Source: Deltaproteobacteria bacterium | GTDB lineage: Bacteria; Desulfobacterota; Desulfobulbia; Desulfobulbales; Desulfobulbaceae | Assembly: GCA_024280455.1 (NCBI GenBank) | Contig: JAJRQC010000133.1 | Location: 1 to 48,921, forward strand | Direction of reading: 5' to 3' | DNA: 48,921 bases | Part shown: piece by piece, positions 1 through 7,998 of the stretch | Layout of the letters: the number at the start of each line of letters is the position of its first letter | Position numbering within the stretch: the stretch's first letter is position 1 | The notes under the pieces: model-generated | Databases searched by the model: none | Told to the model about the DNA's origin: nothing | The model's input: only the letters and a program-made list of their open reading frames with translations | Translations under genes and position numbers: made by a program

Positions 1-93
1 GGGTCAGATTTGGATGAGGAGATTGAACAAAACCGCAGGCGTAGCAGGGCTACGTCGAGGATTTTGTGATTGAGCCTCATTCAAATACGACCC
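1..93. repeat. Long imperfect inverted repeat (MITE/REP-like hairpin)
   Basis: The first 93 bases can fold on themselves almost end to end. The outer arms are GGGTCAGATTTGGATGAGG and, at 75-93, CCTCATTCAAATACGACCC, with three mismatches. The stem continues through the AACAAAA/TTTTGTG region to the apex GTAGC/GCTAC around 41-53. No coding capacity is evident. Such elements usually spread with the help of a transposase encoded elsewhere, which is inference here. The element may continue beyond the window edge. Confidence 0.6.
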
Positions 94-236
94 GAAGATA
101 AGATGCAAGATGGCCATGTTATTTACTTACAGGCCCTAAGGATATTAAATTGTTTTTTTGATTTTATGCCACTCAGGAGTTCCTGGCTGACAGGGCCTGT
201 GAGCTGGGCACGGACTTCATTAATCAGCTCTTTTAA

Positions 237-655
237 TTGTCCATAGATGCTTCCGGTAACGTCTACAGCACCGGTTTTTTTCACGGAACTGCTGATTTTG
301 ATCCCGGGGCAGGGACGTTCAATCTAGTCAGCGCCAAATCCAACCATATTTTATCCGAAAATCGCCCACGAAGTACGCTGATTCAGGCTATTTTCATCCT
401 TGGTTGTGGCTGTGACGTTGAAAATCTTGGTCCAGCCATGCTGGTTTATCAGTAAACTGGACAGCAACGGCGATTTTGCATGGGCCAAGGGTATCAGTGG
501 AACCATAGAGGAATACGGTAAGGATATCTTCGTGGACACATCCGGAAACGTCCACATCACCGGTTATTTCCAGGGCACTGTTGACTTTGATCCGGGATCA
601 GGAACGTTCGAACTGACCAGCGCATCCGGCAGTGATGATATCTTTACTGTTGCCC
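237..655 (+). pseudogene. Remnant of an SBBP/beta-propeller repeat protein gene
   Basis: Two stretches code for the repeat pattern D-[AT]-SGNV-x2-TG-F-x-G-T-x-DFDPG-x-GTF-x-L, as in secreted SBBP-type beta-propeller proteins: about 237-345 in one frame and about 456-655 in another. The second begins FISKLDSNGDFAWAKG, a typical linker between propeller repeats. Between them lies a non-homologous segment (about 346-455) that matches a repeat near 46203-46305. No start codon context, signal peptide or remaining repeats exist, and the reading frame is lost after about 655. It is a decayed fragment, not an active gene. Confidence 0.6.
348..455 (+). repeat. Dispersed ~100 bp repeat, copy 1
   Basis: This segment runs from TATCCGAAAATCGCCCACGA to GCCATGCTGGTTTATC. 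It is closely matched by the reverse complement of 46203-46305 and more loosely by 9268-9372. It interrupts the propeller-repeat fragment, so it looks inserted. The ends are better conserved than the middle. Its nature is unknown. Confidence 0.6.
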
Positions 656-1003
656 TGGGCGCATCACCGTTCCCATGGCCTATGTTTCTGCCCGCTGCTC
701 TCCACAAAACCGCTCCATGATAAAAAAGATTTGCGTTCTGTCTTCGTAACGATTGAGCTGCGCCTGCGCACAACGCAGATGATGCTTGTTTTCTTACGCC
801 GATCTTCCCCTGCAAAAGAAGGTCTCAAGCAAATAACTCAACTCAGCGCCCTGGAGCATCTGAAAGTTTTTATAGACATTTTGAAAATAGGTTAGAGAAG
901 GGCCGTTGTTGTTACCGTAACCACCTGGAAACCTCTGATCTGCCCACTGAGTATCTCCTTGATAGAGATGTCGTGTGAAATAGATTTTTCTTGTTAAAAA
1001 AAC
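656..1003. other. Intergenic region without recognisable gene
   Basis: This stretch lies between the propeller-gene remnant and the ECF promoter. The open frames here are short, lack ribosome binding sites and show no family resemblance. I see no RNA gene or clear repeat. Confidence 0.5.
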
Positions 1004-1028
1004 GTAACCTTCCTGCCGGAAAAACGTT
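1004..1028 (+). promoter_or_regulatory. ECF-type promoter P1
   Basis: GTAACCTT (1004-1011), 12 bases, then ACGTT (1024-1028). The same two blocks with exactly the same spacing occur at 2415-2439, upstream of the secreted-protein gene. The architecture (AAC-containing -35, short GC-poor -10) fits an ECF sigma factor promoter. The position just ahead of the sigma gene suggests autoregulation. The start codon at 1040 lies only 11 bases beyond the -10, so the mRNA leader would be very short. Confidence 0.65.
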
Positions 1029-1039
1029 ATGACGACAAG

Positions 1040-1510
1040 GTGAAAACTTTTCAAAAATTCTATACGGAAAACAAAGAGCGACTCTTTGGCTACTTACTGC
1101 GAAAAACCGGCAACTACCATCTGGCTGCCGACGTCATGCAGGAGAGCTTTACCCGTTATCTCGAGCGGTATACGGACCGGGAACAGAGCCAGTCGCTGCT
1201 CTTTACCATCAGCAGGAACCTGCTCTACGATCATGCCCGCAAAAACCGGTATGACACCCCGTTTGAGGATGAACAGCATGGAACGGACGGCAACCAGGAA
1301 AACCTGTACCAGGTTCGTGAAGAGTCAAGACAGGTGCTTGCCGCCCTGCAGCAGCTGGACGAGGAGGAACAGGACATCCTGGCCCTGGTGGTGAGCAGCG
1401 GCCTGTCCTATCGGGAGATTGCTGAAATGACCGGCAACAGTGAGGCAAACATCAAGGTAAAAGTACACCGGTCTCGGTTGAAACTGAAAAAAATACTCCA
1501 TCGGAGATGA
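1040..1510 (+). CDS. ECF RNA polymerase sigma factor
   Basis: A 156-residue sigma-70 family protein of the ECF class. The N-terminal half carries the region 2 signature (FGYLLRKTGNYHLAADVMQE, then RYLERY). The C-terminal half carries region 4, with a helix-turn-helix at LSYREIAEMTGNSEANIKVK near residues 124-143. The length is normal for a minimal sigma2-sigma4 ECF protein. The start is GTG; no in-frame ATG precedes the conserved N-terminus. The stop overlaps the start region of the next gene, which encodes its likely membrane anti-sigma factor. The copy of its own promoter motif ahead of the secreted-protein gene at 2483 points to a small regulon. The inducing signal is unknown. Confidence 0.93.
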   Translation: MKTFQKFYTENKERLFGYLLRKTGNYHLAADVMQESFTRYLERYTDREQSQSLLFTISRNLLYDHARKNRYDTPFEDEQHGTDGNQENLYQVREESRQVLAALQQLDEEEQDILALVVSSGLSYREIAEMTGNSEANIKVKVHRSRLKLKKILHRR

Positions 1511-1512
1511 CC

Positions 1513-2088
1513 ATGAAAGATTATCTTATCAGCATGTTCGTTGACAACGAACTTGATCTTGACGAAAAGATCGAATTTGTCGAAATCATCCACAAACACA
1601 AAACATTCAAGGATGAAACCGTTGACCTGTTGGAGCAGGAAAAACTGTTGCAGGCCGATATGGTCACTGCAATGCCCGAAATGTCCATTCCCGAACCTAT
1701 GCCTGAACATGATCAAAAATCCGGCTGGTTCAGGCCCTGGTTGCCGCCGCTTGCCGGATTTGCAACCGCCATCGCCCTGGTGGCAGGTCTTTTCTTCCTC
1801 CGCCCGACCCCGGTTCCCAGTCAGGAGGAGCTGCACCGCTTTGTTATCTACCGGCCGAATGCAGATCAGGCCGAGATTGTCGGCACCTTTACCGACTGGT
1901 CGCCGGTGGCCCTTGAAAAAATCGGCACCAGCGGCTACTGGGCCATCACCCTGAAACTGCCGGAAGGGGAACATCGCTACAGCTATCTGGTTGAAGACGG
2001 TCGCCAGATTGCCGACCCGACTGTGCTGACCCGGGAGCAGGACGATTTCGGGGGCGAAAACTCCATTATCAGGATCGCTGCCCTATGA
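1513..2088 (+). CDS. Membrane anti-sigma-like protein with glycogen-binding-like (CBM48/AMPK) domain
   Basis: About 191 residues. An N-terminal helical, acidic segment of about 70 residues would be cytoplasmic. One membrane segment follows (LAGFATAIALVAGLFFL), then a periplasmic domain of about 85 residues. That domain reads like a CBM48/AMPK-type early-set domain: VGTFTDW, GYWAITLKLPEGEHRYSYLVEDG, then DDFGGENSIIRI. The topology and gene order suggest an anti-sigma factor, but the N-terminus has no zinc-binding H-x3-C-x2-C motif, so this is inference. Start at 1513 is preferred because GGAG sits 6 bases upstream; ATG 1507 is too close to it. Overlaps of a few bases with both neighbours indicate one transcript. 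The periplasmic domain could sense a glycan or simply mediate protein contacts. Confidence 0.75.
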   Translation: MKDYLISMFVDNELDLDEKIEFVEIIHKHKTFKDETVDLLEQEKLLQADMVTAMPEMSIPEPMPEHDQKSGWFRPWLPPLAGFATAIALVAGLFFLRPTPVPSQEELHRFVIYRPNADQAEIVGTFTDWSPVALEKIGTSGYWAITLKLPEGEHRYSYLVEDGRQIADPTVLTREQDDFGGENSIIRIAAL

Positions 2089-2411
2089 TAATGAAAAAAA
2101 TCACGTTGATCGGTTTGCTTGCCGTTTGTTTGAACGGATGCGCGTCCAGCCATTACGTGGAAACCCGACCGGACTCGGTTGTCTTTTTTCTGCAGATGCC
2201 CGAGGCGGGCCGGGTGCAGTTCGCCTCCTCGGCCGACCGGTACACACTCCACGACACCATTCGGAACAACTCCGGCACCTGGCGCATCAAGGTACCTTCC
2301 AGTGCGGATTTAAAGTATTTTTATTTTGTTGACGGTTCCGTATACGTCCCCGAGTGCCGGTTTAAAGAGACAGATGACTTCGGCTCGGAAAACTGTCTTT
2401 ATCTCCACTAA
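2085..2411 (+). CDS. Lipoprotein with early-set (CBM48-like) fold
   Basis: A 108-residue predicted lipoprotein. The signal peptide KKITLIGLLAVCLNGC ends in a lipobox with the lipidated cysteine at about residue 19. The mature part resembles the periplasmic domain of the preceding gene product: a GTWRIKVPSSADLKYFYFVDG stretch followed by DDFGSENCLYL, the equivalent of DDFGGENSIIRI. The two domains probably arose by duplication and may act together at the envelope. The start overlaps the preceding stop (ATGA). An ECF-type promoter follows right after its stop, so the next gene can also be expressed separately. Confidence 0.75.
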   Translation: MIMKKITLIGLLAVCLNGCASSHYVETRPDSVVFFLQMPEAGRVQFASSADRYTLHDTIRNNSGTWRIKVPSSADLKYFYFVDGSVYVPECRFKETDDFGSENCLYLH

Positions 2412-2414
2412 ATT

Positions 2415-2439
2415 GTAACCTTTTCAACGAGCGGACGTT
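2415..2439 (+). promoter_or_regulatory. ECF-type promoter P2
   Basis: GTAACCTT (2415-2422), 12 bases, ACGTT (2435-2439): identical blocks and spacing to the promoter at 1004-1028. It lies 43 bases ahead of the secreted-protein start at 2483, leaving a normal leader. Confidence 0.65.
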
Positions 2440-2482
2440 CTGTAGGGTAAGCGTACCATAAACCAATACGGCAGAGACAATC

Positions 2483-3397
2483 ATGAAAAACATTCTTTTG
2501 TTATCTTTACTGTGGGTCTTCCTTTTTGCCTCCTCGGCAGCCCAGGCAGAGGATACCCCGGCTGAGATAAACCGGATAATGACCGAGGCCGGGTTTACCG
2601 AGCAGCAGGTTGTTCAGGTCCGGAGCATGATCAGCGCGGCCCGGCAGAAAGGGCTGCCCGCAGAGGCGGTGACCGACAAGATCCATGAAGGAATTGCAAA
2701 GCGGATTGCCCCGGAGCGGATTGTCCAGGCCGCGGAACGGGTAACCTCCCGTTATGAATACGGCTACGCTCTGGCGGAAAAACTTGCCACGGAAAAACAG
2801 CAGGTCGCACAACTCGGCAAGACCATGGCCGACGGCCTCGCTGCCGGACTGACCAGAGGGGATGCGGAACGAATTGTCGAGCAGCTGCAGGCCAGAAAAG
2901 AGGCGATGAACCGGAGCCAGCTGCAGTCGCTGGCCCAGGAGGCCATGCGCACGGCCCGTGATCTCTCCCGCCAGGGGGTTTCCTCCAGAACGACAACCCA
3001 GACTGTGACAGCTGCCGTGCAGAAGGGGTTCAACGCCGAGGAAATGCACACCATGCGCACCTCCTTTGCCCGGCAGGCAAACCATGGCAACGCTGAATCC
3101 ATTGCCAGAGGCTACGAGGCCGCCATTGGACAGGGCATCGGGGCCAAGGATCTGTCCGAACACGGGATGGGAAACAAAGGCACCGGCATGGTTGGTGACG
3201 GGATCGGCTCCGACACCAGCGGTGGAGGCAGCGGCCATTCCGGCGGTACCAATGGAGGTGATTCAGGAAGTTCCGGAGGTGATTCAGGCGGAGATGGTGG
3301 TTCCGGTGGTACAGGCGGATCGAACGGATCAGGTGGGTCAAGTGGGTCAAGCGGAGGCGGTTCAGGTTCCGGTGGCGGTGGTGGCGGTCGCCATTAA
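2483..3397 (+). CDS. Secreted helical protein with Gly/Ser-rich tail
   Basis: A 304-residue protein with a clear Sec signal peptide (NILLLSLLWVFLFASSAAQA, cleavage near residue 22). Residues about 25-225 are helical and charged, with repeated 'EQQVVQVR', 'AERIVQAAERV', 'DAERIVEQLQ' style segments. From about residue 230 the tail is almost entirely Gly, Ser and a few Asp/Asn, ending GSGGGGGGRH. The function is not recognised. Its own ECF promoter and its place behind the sigma/anti-sigma genes suggest it is the main output of that system, perhaps a surface or extracellular product. Low-complexity tails of this kind often serve as flexible linkers or matrix-forming segments, which is inference. 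Confidence 0.8.
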   Translation: MKNILLLSLLWVFLFASSAAQAEDTPAEINRIMTEAGFTEQQVVQVRSMISAARQKGLPAEAVTDKIHEGIAKRIAPERIVQAAERVTSRYEYGYALAEKLATEKQQVAQLGKTMADGLAAGLTRGDAERIVEQLQARKEAMNRSQLQSLAQEAMRTARDLSRQGVSSRTTTQTVTAAVQKGFNAEEMHTMRTSFARQANHGNAESIARGYEAAIGQGIGAKDLSEHGMGNKGTGMVGDGIGSDTSGGGSGHSGGTNGGDSGSSGGDSGGDGGSGGTGGSNGSGGSSGSSGGGSGSGGGGGGRH

Positions 3398-3441
3398 TCT
3401 TCCGGGCGTCTTCATGGGGCCCGGTCGTAATGAAATGATCG

Positions 3442-3480
3442 AAGCTTTACTTGTGGACGGTGCCCACAAGTAAAGCTTTT
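3442..3480 (+). terminator. Strong hairpin terminator
   Basis: A perfect 15-bp inverted repeat: AAGCTTTACTTGTGG (3442-3456) and CCACAAGTAAAGCTT (3464-3478) around a 7-base loop, followed by a short T run. It lies 45 bases past the secreted-protein stop and probably ends the ECF operon. The near-symmetric stem could also help stop minus-strand transcription from the hydrolase gene. Confidence 0.75.
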
Positions 3481-3529
3481 CCGACGCATCCGGTTTCTAA
3501 ATTCTGACTTCTTTCGTCTCTGTCAGCCG

Positions 3530-4195
3530 TCAGCTGTCCTCCGCTTCAAACCTTCCGTGCTGAATAAAAAAAATAACCTGGTGGATGACCTCGTTCCGGT
3601 TCATGATAAAGGTATGCCCGTGAGGCACAACCTTGAAATCCTGCATGCCCTGTAAACGGGCACTGGCAACCGAAACCTTGCCGTCACTCGGCCCCGGAAT
3701 CATCCGCGAGAACACCGGATCAAGGCTATGGTTTCCGGCGATGATCCCCAGGGGATAATCGGCCGGGCCAAGCCGGTTTGGTACGCTGTCGGGCCCGGTT
3801 CCCAGGGAACACCCGGCCGGGCCGTTGAACCATCTGAACCACCACCTGCCCCCCAGCCTGTCCACGATTTCACTGCCGTGGTTGGGCGGGGCCAGCATCA
3901 CCACCCTGCCCAGGTTTTCCACGCTGTGGGTGGCAAGGTACTGCCGGACCAGGATTCCACCCATGGAGTGGGTGACTAAATGCAGCGGTCCGGCCGATCC
4001 TTTTTTCTTTTGACATCGCTCCACCACATCGGCAAGAACAGTATCAGCCAGATGTGCAATGCTGCGTCTTCGGGAGGGATAGCCCAGATTCAGGGTCTGA
4101 AATCCCGCCTTCTTCAACCCCCGCTCCAGCTTGCCCATGGACCGACGGGTTCTGGCCAGCCCGTGCAGCAGAAGAACCGTTTCTCTCTCTTCCAT
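3530..4195 (-). CDS. Alpha/beta hydrolase, lipase-like
   Basis: A 221-residue alpha/beta hydrolase. The oxyanion-hole motif is LLLHGLAR (8-15). The nucleophile elbow THSMGG places the catalytic serine at residue 77. A later H in VPHGHTFIM is the probable catalytic histidine. There is no signal peptide, so it is likely cytoplasmic. The family includes triacylglycerol lipases and general esterases; the substrate cannot be assigned. Its start overlaps the stop of the DUF2157-like gene by one base (TGATG), indicating translational coupling. The neighbourhood of acyltransferase and lysophospholipid flippase genes makes a lipid ester a reasonable guess. Confidence 0.85.
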   Translation of the reverse strand: MEERETVLLLHGLARTRRSMGKLERGLKKAGFQTLNLGYPSRRRSIAHLADTVLADVVERCQKKKGSAGPLHLVTHSMGGILVRQYLATHSVENLGRVVMLAPPNHGSEIVDRLGGRWWFRWFNGPAGCSLGTGPDSVPNRLGPADYPLGIIAGNHSLDPVFSRMIPGPSDGKVSVASARLQGMQDFKVVPHGHTFIMNRNEVIHQVIFFIQHGRFEAEDS

Positions 4196-5226
4196 CAGCT
4201 TCTCCGGCTGCCGAGCAGTTCCCGCACGGGCGCGGGCAGGAATGTCTGCAGACGGGTGGTCACCTCCTGTTCATGGAGCTGCCACCAGGTGCCGAGCAGA
4301 ACGATTCCAAGGCCGATCAGGGTCAGCGAGATCGGAAAAAACCATGAATCCTTAAAAATCGTTGCCGCCAGGTGACCCAGATATATGCTTATGCCGATTG
4401 CGCCGAAAATAACAAACACCCGGCGCAGCAGGACAACCCCGAGAAAAATCAGCCCCAGGTTGATCAGCATGTAACAGAACCGCGACCATTCGCCCGAGGG
4501 TTCCATACTTGTCAAACCGCCCCAGAAAGTCATGACCCCGAAGATATAGAGCCAGAATGCGTAATCGGCGGAATTTCTCGAGCGGATATCCACCCACAGG
4601 GCCAACAGAACATGGCCGATGCCGAACCAGATCGAGACCAGGGCTGCCAGCGGCCGGTCGATCCGGTTGCCGGTTATCATGGCGCTCAGATCCATGGACA
4701 TGTACCAGAGGGTGAAGGCGATGGGCATGAGTAGAAAGGGATACCTGTGCTTCCAGGCCATGAGACTGCCCACGACCAGGGTGCCTAATTCCATGAACAC
4801 CCAGTTCCAGCGGATAAAACGATGGTATTCCCGGTAGGTCAGATCATCGACCCACCAGCCCATGCCCCGCTGCAGGCCGTAGATGGCAAGCGGGGTCAGG
4901 GCAACCACAAAGACGGCACAGATTCCGGCCGGCACATGGAGGTTTTTCCGCTTGAAAAAACCAACCAGCTTCAGGCCGGCGGCGACGTAAAGACAGGAAA
5001 TTATAAAAATCCCCCAGCCTCCGAATGCCTCCCAGCCCAGGTTCATGAACAGGGTCATGGCACCGATGGCCAGCATGCCGCCGAGATAATAAAGAATATG
5101 GGTAAAATCGAACCGGGGTCCGGTTGCGGGCAGAGTGCGGATAAATTTTTTAAGTTCCCGGACCTGTTCGGCGCTGAGAATTTCTTTGTCCACGGCCAGT
5201 TCAAGTTGTCTTGATGTAATATTCAT
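4195..5226 (-). CDS. Polytopic membrane protein, DUF2157-like
   Basis: About 343 residues. A short soluble N-terminal helix-rich segment (ITSRQLELAVDKEILSAEQVRELKKF) resembles the start of DUF2157 proteins and is followed by roughly nine to ten hydrophobic segments. No catalytic motif is visible. Start at 5226 is chosen because AGGAG lies just upstream; an earlier in-frame ATG at 5253 lies inside the preceding gene. It sits 13 bases after the acyltransferase/ligase stop and is coupled to the hydrolase after it, so the three probably form one transcript. Role unknown. Confidence 0.8.
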   Translation of the reverse strand: MNITSRQLELAVDKEILSAEQVRELKKFIRTLPATGPRFDFTHILYYLGGMLAIGAMTLFMNLGWEAFGGWGIFIISCLYVAAGLKLVGFFKRKNLHVPAGICAVFVVALTPLAIYGLQRGMGWWVDDLTYREYHRFIRWNWVFMELGTLVVGSLMAWKHRYPFLLMPIAFTLWYMSMDLSAMITGNRIDRPLAALVSIWFGIGHVLLALWVDIRSRNSADYAFWLYIFGVMTFWGGLTSMEPSGEWSRFCYMLINLGLIFLGVVLLRRVFVIFGAIGISIYLGHLAATIFKDSWFFPISLTLIGLGIVLLGTWWQLHEQEVTTRLQTFLPAPVRELLGSRRS

Positions 5227-5239
5227 AAGAGTCTCCTGT

Positions 5240-7843
5240 TCAATCCCGAACATATTGCTGCAGGCTGCGATAATCGGTCTTTCCGCTGCCGAGCAACGGA
5301 ATCTCGTCTATCTTCTGCACCCGGCGGATATTATGCAGCGCAGAGAGCCCGGCCGCACGGATCTTTTGATTTGCCTGCTGCCTGGATATTTCTCTGATCG
5401 TCAGCAGGACCAGTTCCGGCTGTTCATCCCCACTTGCCACCACCGCCAGCATGGGCTCTGAAGCCTGATCCGCAAAGGCCTGTTCAAGGACCTGTTCAAT
5501 GGCGGGCAGGGAAATCATCTCGCCGCCCAGCTTGACAAAACGCTTGAGCCGCCCGGCAAAGCTGAGCATTCCCCGAGTATCACGAATCACCAGATCCCCG
5601 GTGTCATACCAGTCCTGCCCGTCAACCTGTTTAAAAGGTGAAGGCGCCTCACCAAGATAGCCACCAAAAACATTGGGACCACCCACCAGCAGCCGTCCAG
5701 GTACCCCGTCCGCCACCGGTTCCCACGTCTCCGGATGCAGGAGCAGTCCCTCCATGGACGGCAGCAGCCTGCCGATGGTGCCGGGCACGGAATCCTCCGG
5801 ACTGTTGACCGAGATCACCGGTGCACATTCGGTAACCCCGTACCCCTCGCAGAGAACGGCTTCGGGCGCATGGAGGGCAAGATCGGCAAAAACGTTCTGC
5901 GGACATTTTTCAGCCCCGGAAAAGACCAGACGCAGGGATCGCAGCTCGCCATCTTGGGCCTGACGGATCATGTTCTGCAGAAAGGTCGGGGTAGTTATAA
6001 AGGTTGTCGCCCCATAAGCGGCGGTCATCTTTGCCAGCTGCCGGCCCTCGGTGGGATTGGCCCAGTACACTGTGCGCATGCCGGTGCAGAGCGGCAGGAT
6101 CACGGTCCCGGCCAGACCCAGGGAATGAAAAAACGGCAGGACCCCAAGGAGACGGTCGTTTTCCCGCAAAGACAACACCTGATTGAAATCGCGGCCGTTG
6201 GACAAAAAATTCTGATGGCTCAGGGGCACGGATTTAGGATGAGTCTCCGAGCCCGAGGTAAAAAGAATTGCCGCGGTATCGGTCACCTGTGCCCGCCGCA
6301 GCCCTTTCCAGGATAACCGGCTTCTGACCAGGGCGGTTATTTTGGCAATAAAAGAAAGCTCTTTGGCCAAGTCTTCAAGATAGACCCACTCCACATCCAT
6401 CTCCTCCAGGGCAACGCCCTGGTTCTCAAGACGGCTGGTAAAGGCCCGGGCGGTAAGAACATGGGTAACTCCGCAATTTTTCAAGCAGTAGTCGGCCTGG
6501 CCGGTGCCCGAGGTCCAGTTGACCAGCACCGGTTCCCGGCCGGCAAACATGACCGCCAGATAACTGATCACACCGCTGACCGAGGCGGGCAGCATAATAC
6601 CGACCCGGGTTCCGGGTATTCTGCGGATTTTCGGGAGCAGGGCAAACAGGGCCATGATGACCTGGCGATAGGTTTTTTCACCACTGATCTGATCGGCAAT
6701 AATAACCTGGTCCGGGTTGCGGGCGGCCTGGCGGAGAAAAATTTCGGCCACGGTGCTGCCCTCGGGAAAATCGAGGGGGGCGTTACCGGTGTCGGCAGAC
6801 CAGGCGGTACTGACCGGATCAAGGGAAATCGAGGGTGCATCGGGCATGATCCCGCCTGCTGCCAGAATACAGTCGGCAACGGTCTGCAATCCGTCAAGAT
6901 GCTCGGCCGGGACCCCGAACTCCTCGCTCAGGTAGACTCCGAACTCCACCAGAATCAAGCTGTCCAGGGCCAGATCCCGGGCCAGACTGTCCTGCTCCCG
7001 GATCTGTTCACCCCCGGCCAGGTCCCGGATTTTTTCCAGCACCAGTTCCCGGGTCGAGGCCGGAACGATCGAGGTATCCTGTAACGATTGATACTGTTCA
7101 GGTTCGGCCACCTGCTGCACCCCGCCCCGGCCGTGAAAATACGGAACCTGCAGGCGTCGCTGCGGCGTGCTGTTGTAGAACTGTTCAAGATATCTATTCA
7201 TTTCCATCTTGTCGGCTGTCCGGGGAAAATCGAGGGCCTCGCGCACCTCGATCTCAACCGGTCGGCGTGGCATGAAAAAGATCCCGTTTGCCAGGATTCT
7301 CAGGAGATGCTTACGCAGATTGCCAAGCAGGGACGGAACCCCGTTTATCCGGCTGAAACTTGAACCCCAGAGCCCGGTGGTCCGCAACAGAACCACCCGC
7401 ACATCCTGGACCTGACTGACAATATGGTGGACCGCGGAGTTGGCCCCCAGATCTTCCTTTGGCCCGCGCATCAGGCGACCGGACGGATAGAGGAGTATAT
7501 TATCACCCTGGTTGAGCCCGTTAATCACCTCCTGCAGACCGGCTTCAACCTGAACCCGGTTATTCCTGCCCCCGGCCGAGAGATCGGGGATGACGACTGT
7601 CCGCATCAGACCGACAATCCGCCGGATTACCAGCCGGTTCACCTGGGATTCATCGGCCAGGGGCCGGGGCTGAAAACGGCTGAACAGCCGACTCATGACG
7701 ATAACCGGGTCAATAAGAGCCGGGTGATTGGGCAGAAAGAGGATCGGCCTGTTATCAGGCTCAATTGCATCAAGCCCTTTAACGGTGACCCGGTAGCGCA
7801 GCCGGAGCAGCGCAATGATTATAAAATTAAGTAATCGTGTCAT
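5240..7843 (-). CDS. Acyltransferase-ACP-acyl ligase fusion (Aas-like)
   Basis: An 867-residue three-part protein. Residues about 1-240 are a PlsC-type acyltransferase with the H-x4-D motif at NHPALID (H40, D45) and a second motif YPSGR near 119-123. Residues about 265-330 form an acyl carrier domain with the phosphopantetheine serine in LALDSL (S295). Residues about 350-867 are an AMP-forming acyl ligase: P-loop FTSGSETHPKS near 528-538, YGVTEC, and the DWYDTGDL hinge region. The family model is E. coli Aas, which re-acylates lysophospholipids using an ACP-bound acyl group; Aas lacks the internal ACP domain seen here. The lplT-like flippase gene upstream supports this role. It is probably membrane-associated on the cytoplasmic side. 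Confidence 0.9.
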   Translation of the reverse strand: MTRLLNFIIIALLRLRYRVTVKGLDAIEPDNRPILFLPNHPALIDPVIVMSRLFSRFQPRPLADESQVNRLVIRRIVGLMRTVVIPDLSAGGRNNRVQVEAGLQEVINGLNQGDNILLYPSGRLMRGPKEDLGANSAVHHIVSQVQDVRVVLLRTTGLWGSSFSRINGVPSLLGNLRKHLLRILANGIFFMPRRPVEIEVREALDFPRTADKMEMNRYLEQFYNSTPQRRLQVPYFHGRGGVQQVAEPEQYQSLQDTSIVPASTRELVLEKIRDLAGGEQIREQDSLARDLALDSLILVEFGVYLSEEFGVPAEHLDGLQTVADCILAAGGIMPDAPSISLDPVSTAWSADTGNAPLDFPEGSTVAEIFLRQAARNPDQVIIADQISGEKTYRQVIMALFALLPKIRRIPGTRVGIMLPASVSGVISYLAVMFAGREPVLVNWTSGTGQADYCLKNCGVTHVLTARAFTSRLENQGVALEEMDVEWVYLEDLAKELSFIAKITALVRSRLSWKGLRRAQVTDTAAILFTSGSETHPKSVPLSHQNFLSNGRDFNQVLSLRENDRLLGVLPFFHSLGLAGTVILPLCTGMRTVYWANPTEGRQLAKMTAAYGATTFITTPTFLQNMIRQAQDGELRSLRLVFSGAEKCPQNVFADLALHAPEAVLCEGYGVTECAPVISVNSPEDSVPGTIGRLLPSMEGLLLHPETWEPVADGVPGRLLVGGPNVFGGYLGEAPSPFKQVDGQDWYDTGDLVIRDTRGMLSFAGRLKRFVKLGGEMISLPAIEQVLEQAFADQASEPMLAVVASGDEQPELVLLTIREISRQQANQKIRAAGLSALHNIRRVQKIDEIPLLGSGKTDYRSLQQYVRD

Positions 7844-7998
7844 ATTTCCCTCCCCGGGGCTGGTGTCACGTCAACGCTGCTCTGACGCATCTCGGACTCT
7901 ATGCTTACCTGTTTGTTCTTTTCCAGTATTTCTATTTTCCAGCGATTCTCCAAAAAACGAATTCCCGGATGAATCCATGCAGCATTCGCCCTGCTTGG

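Noticed and set aside
348-455. Integron attC-like recombination site
   Set aside because: Ends do not fit RYYYAAC/GTTRRRY, and no integron integrase or cassette array is present.
3030-3350. Long opposite-strand frames within the Gly/Ser-rich gene
   Set aside because: They are shadows of a GC-rich, low-complexity coding region, without ribosome binding sites.
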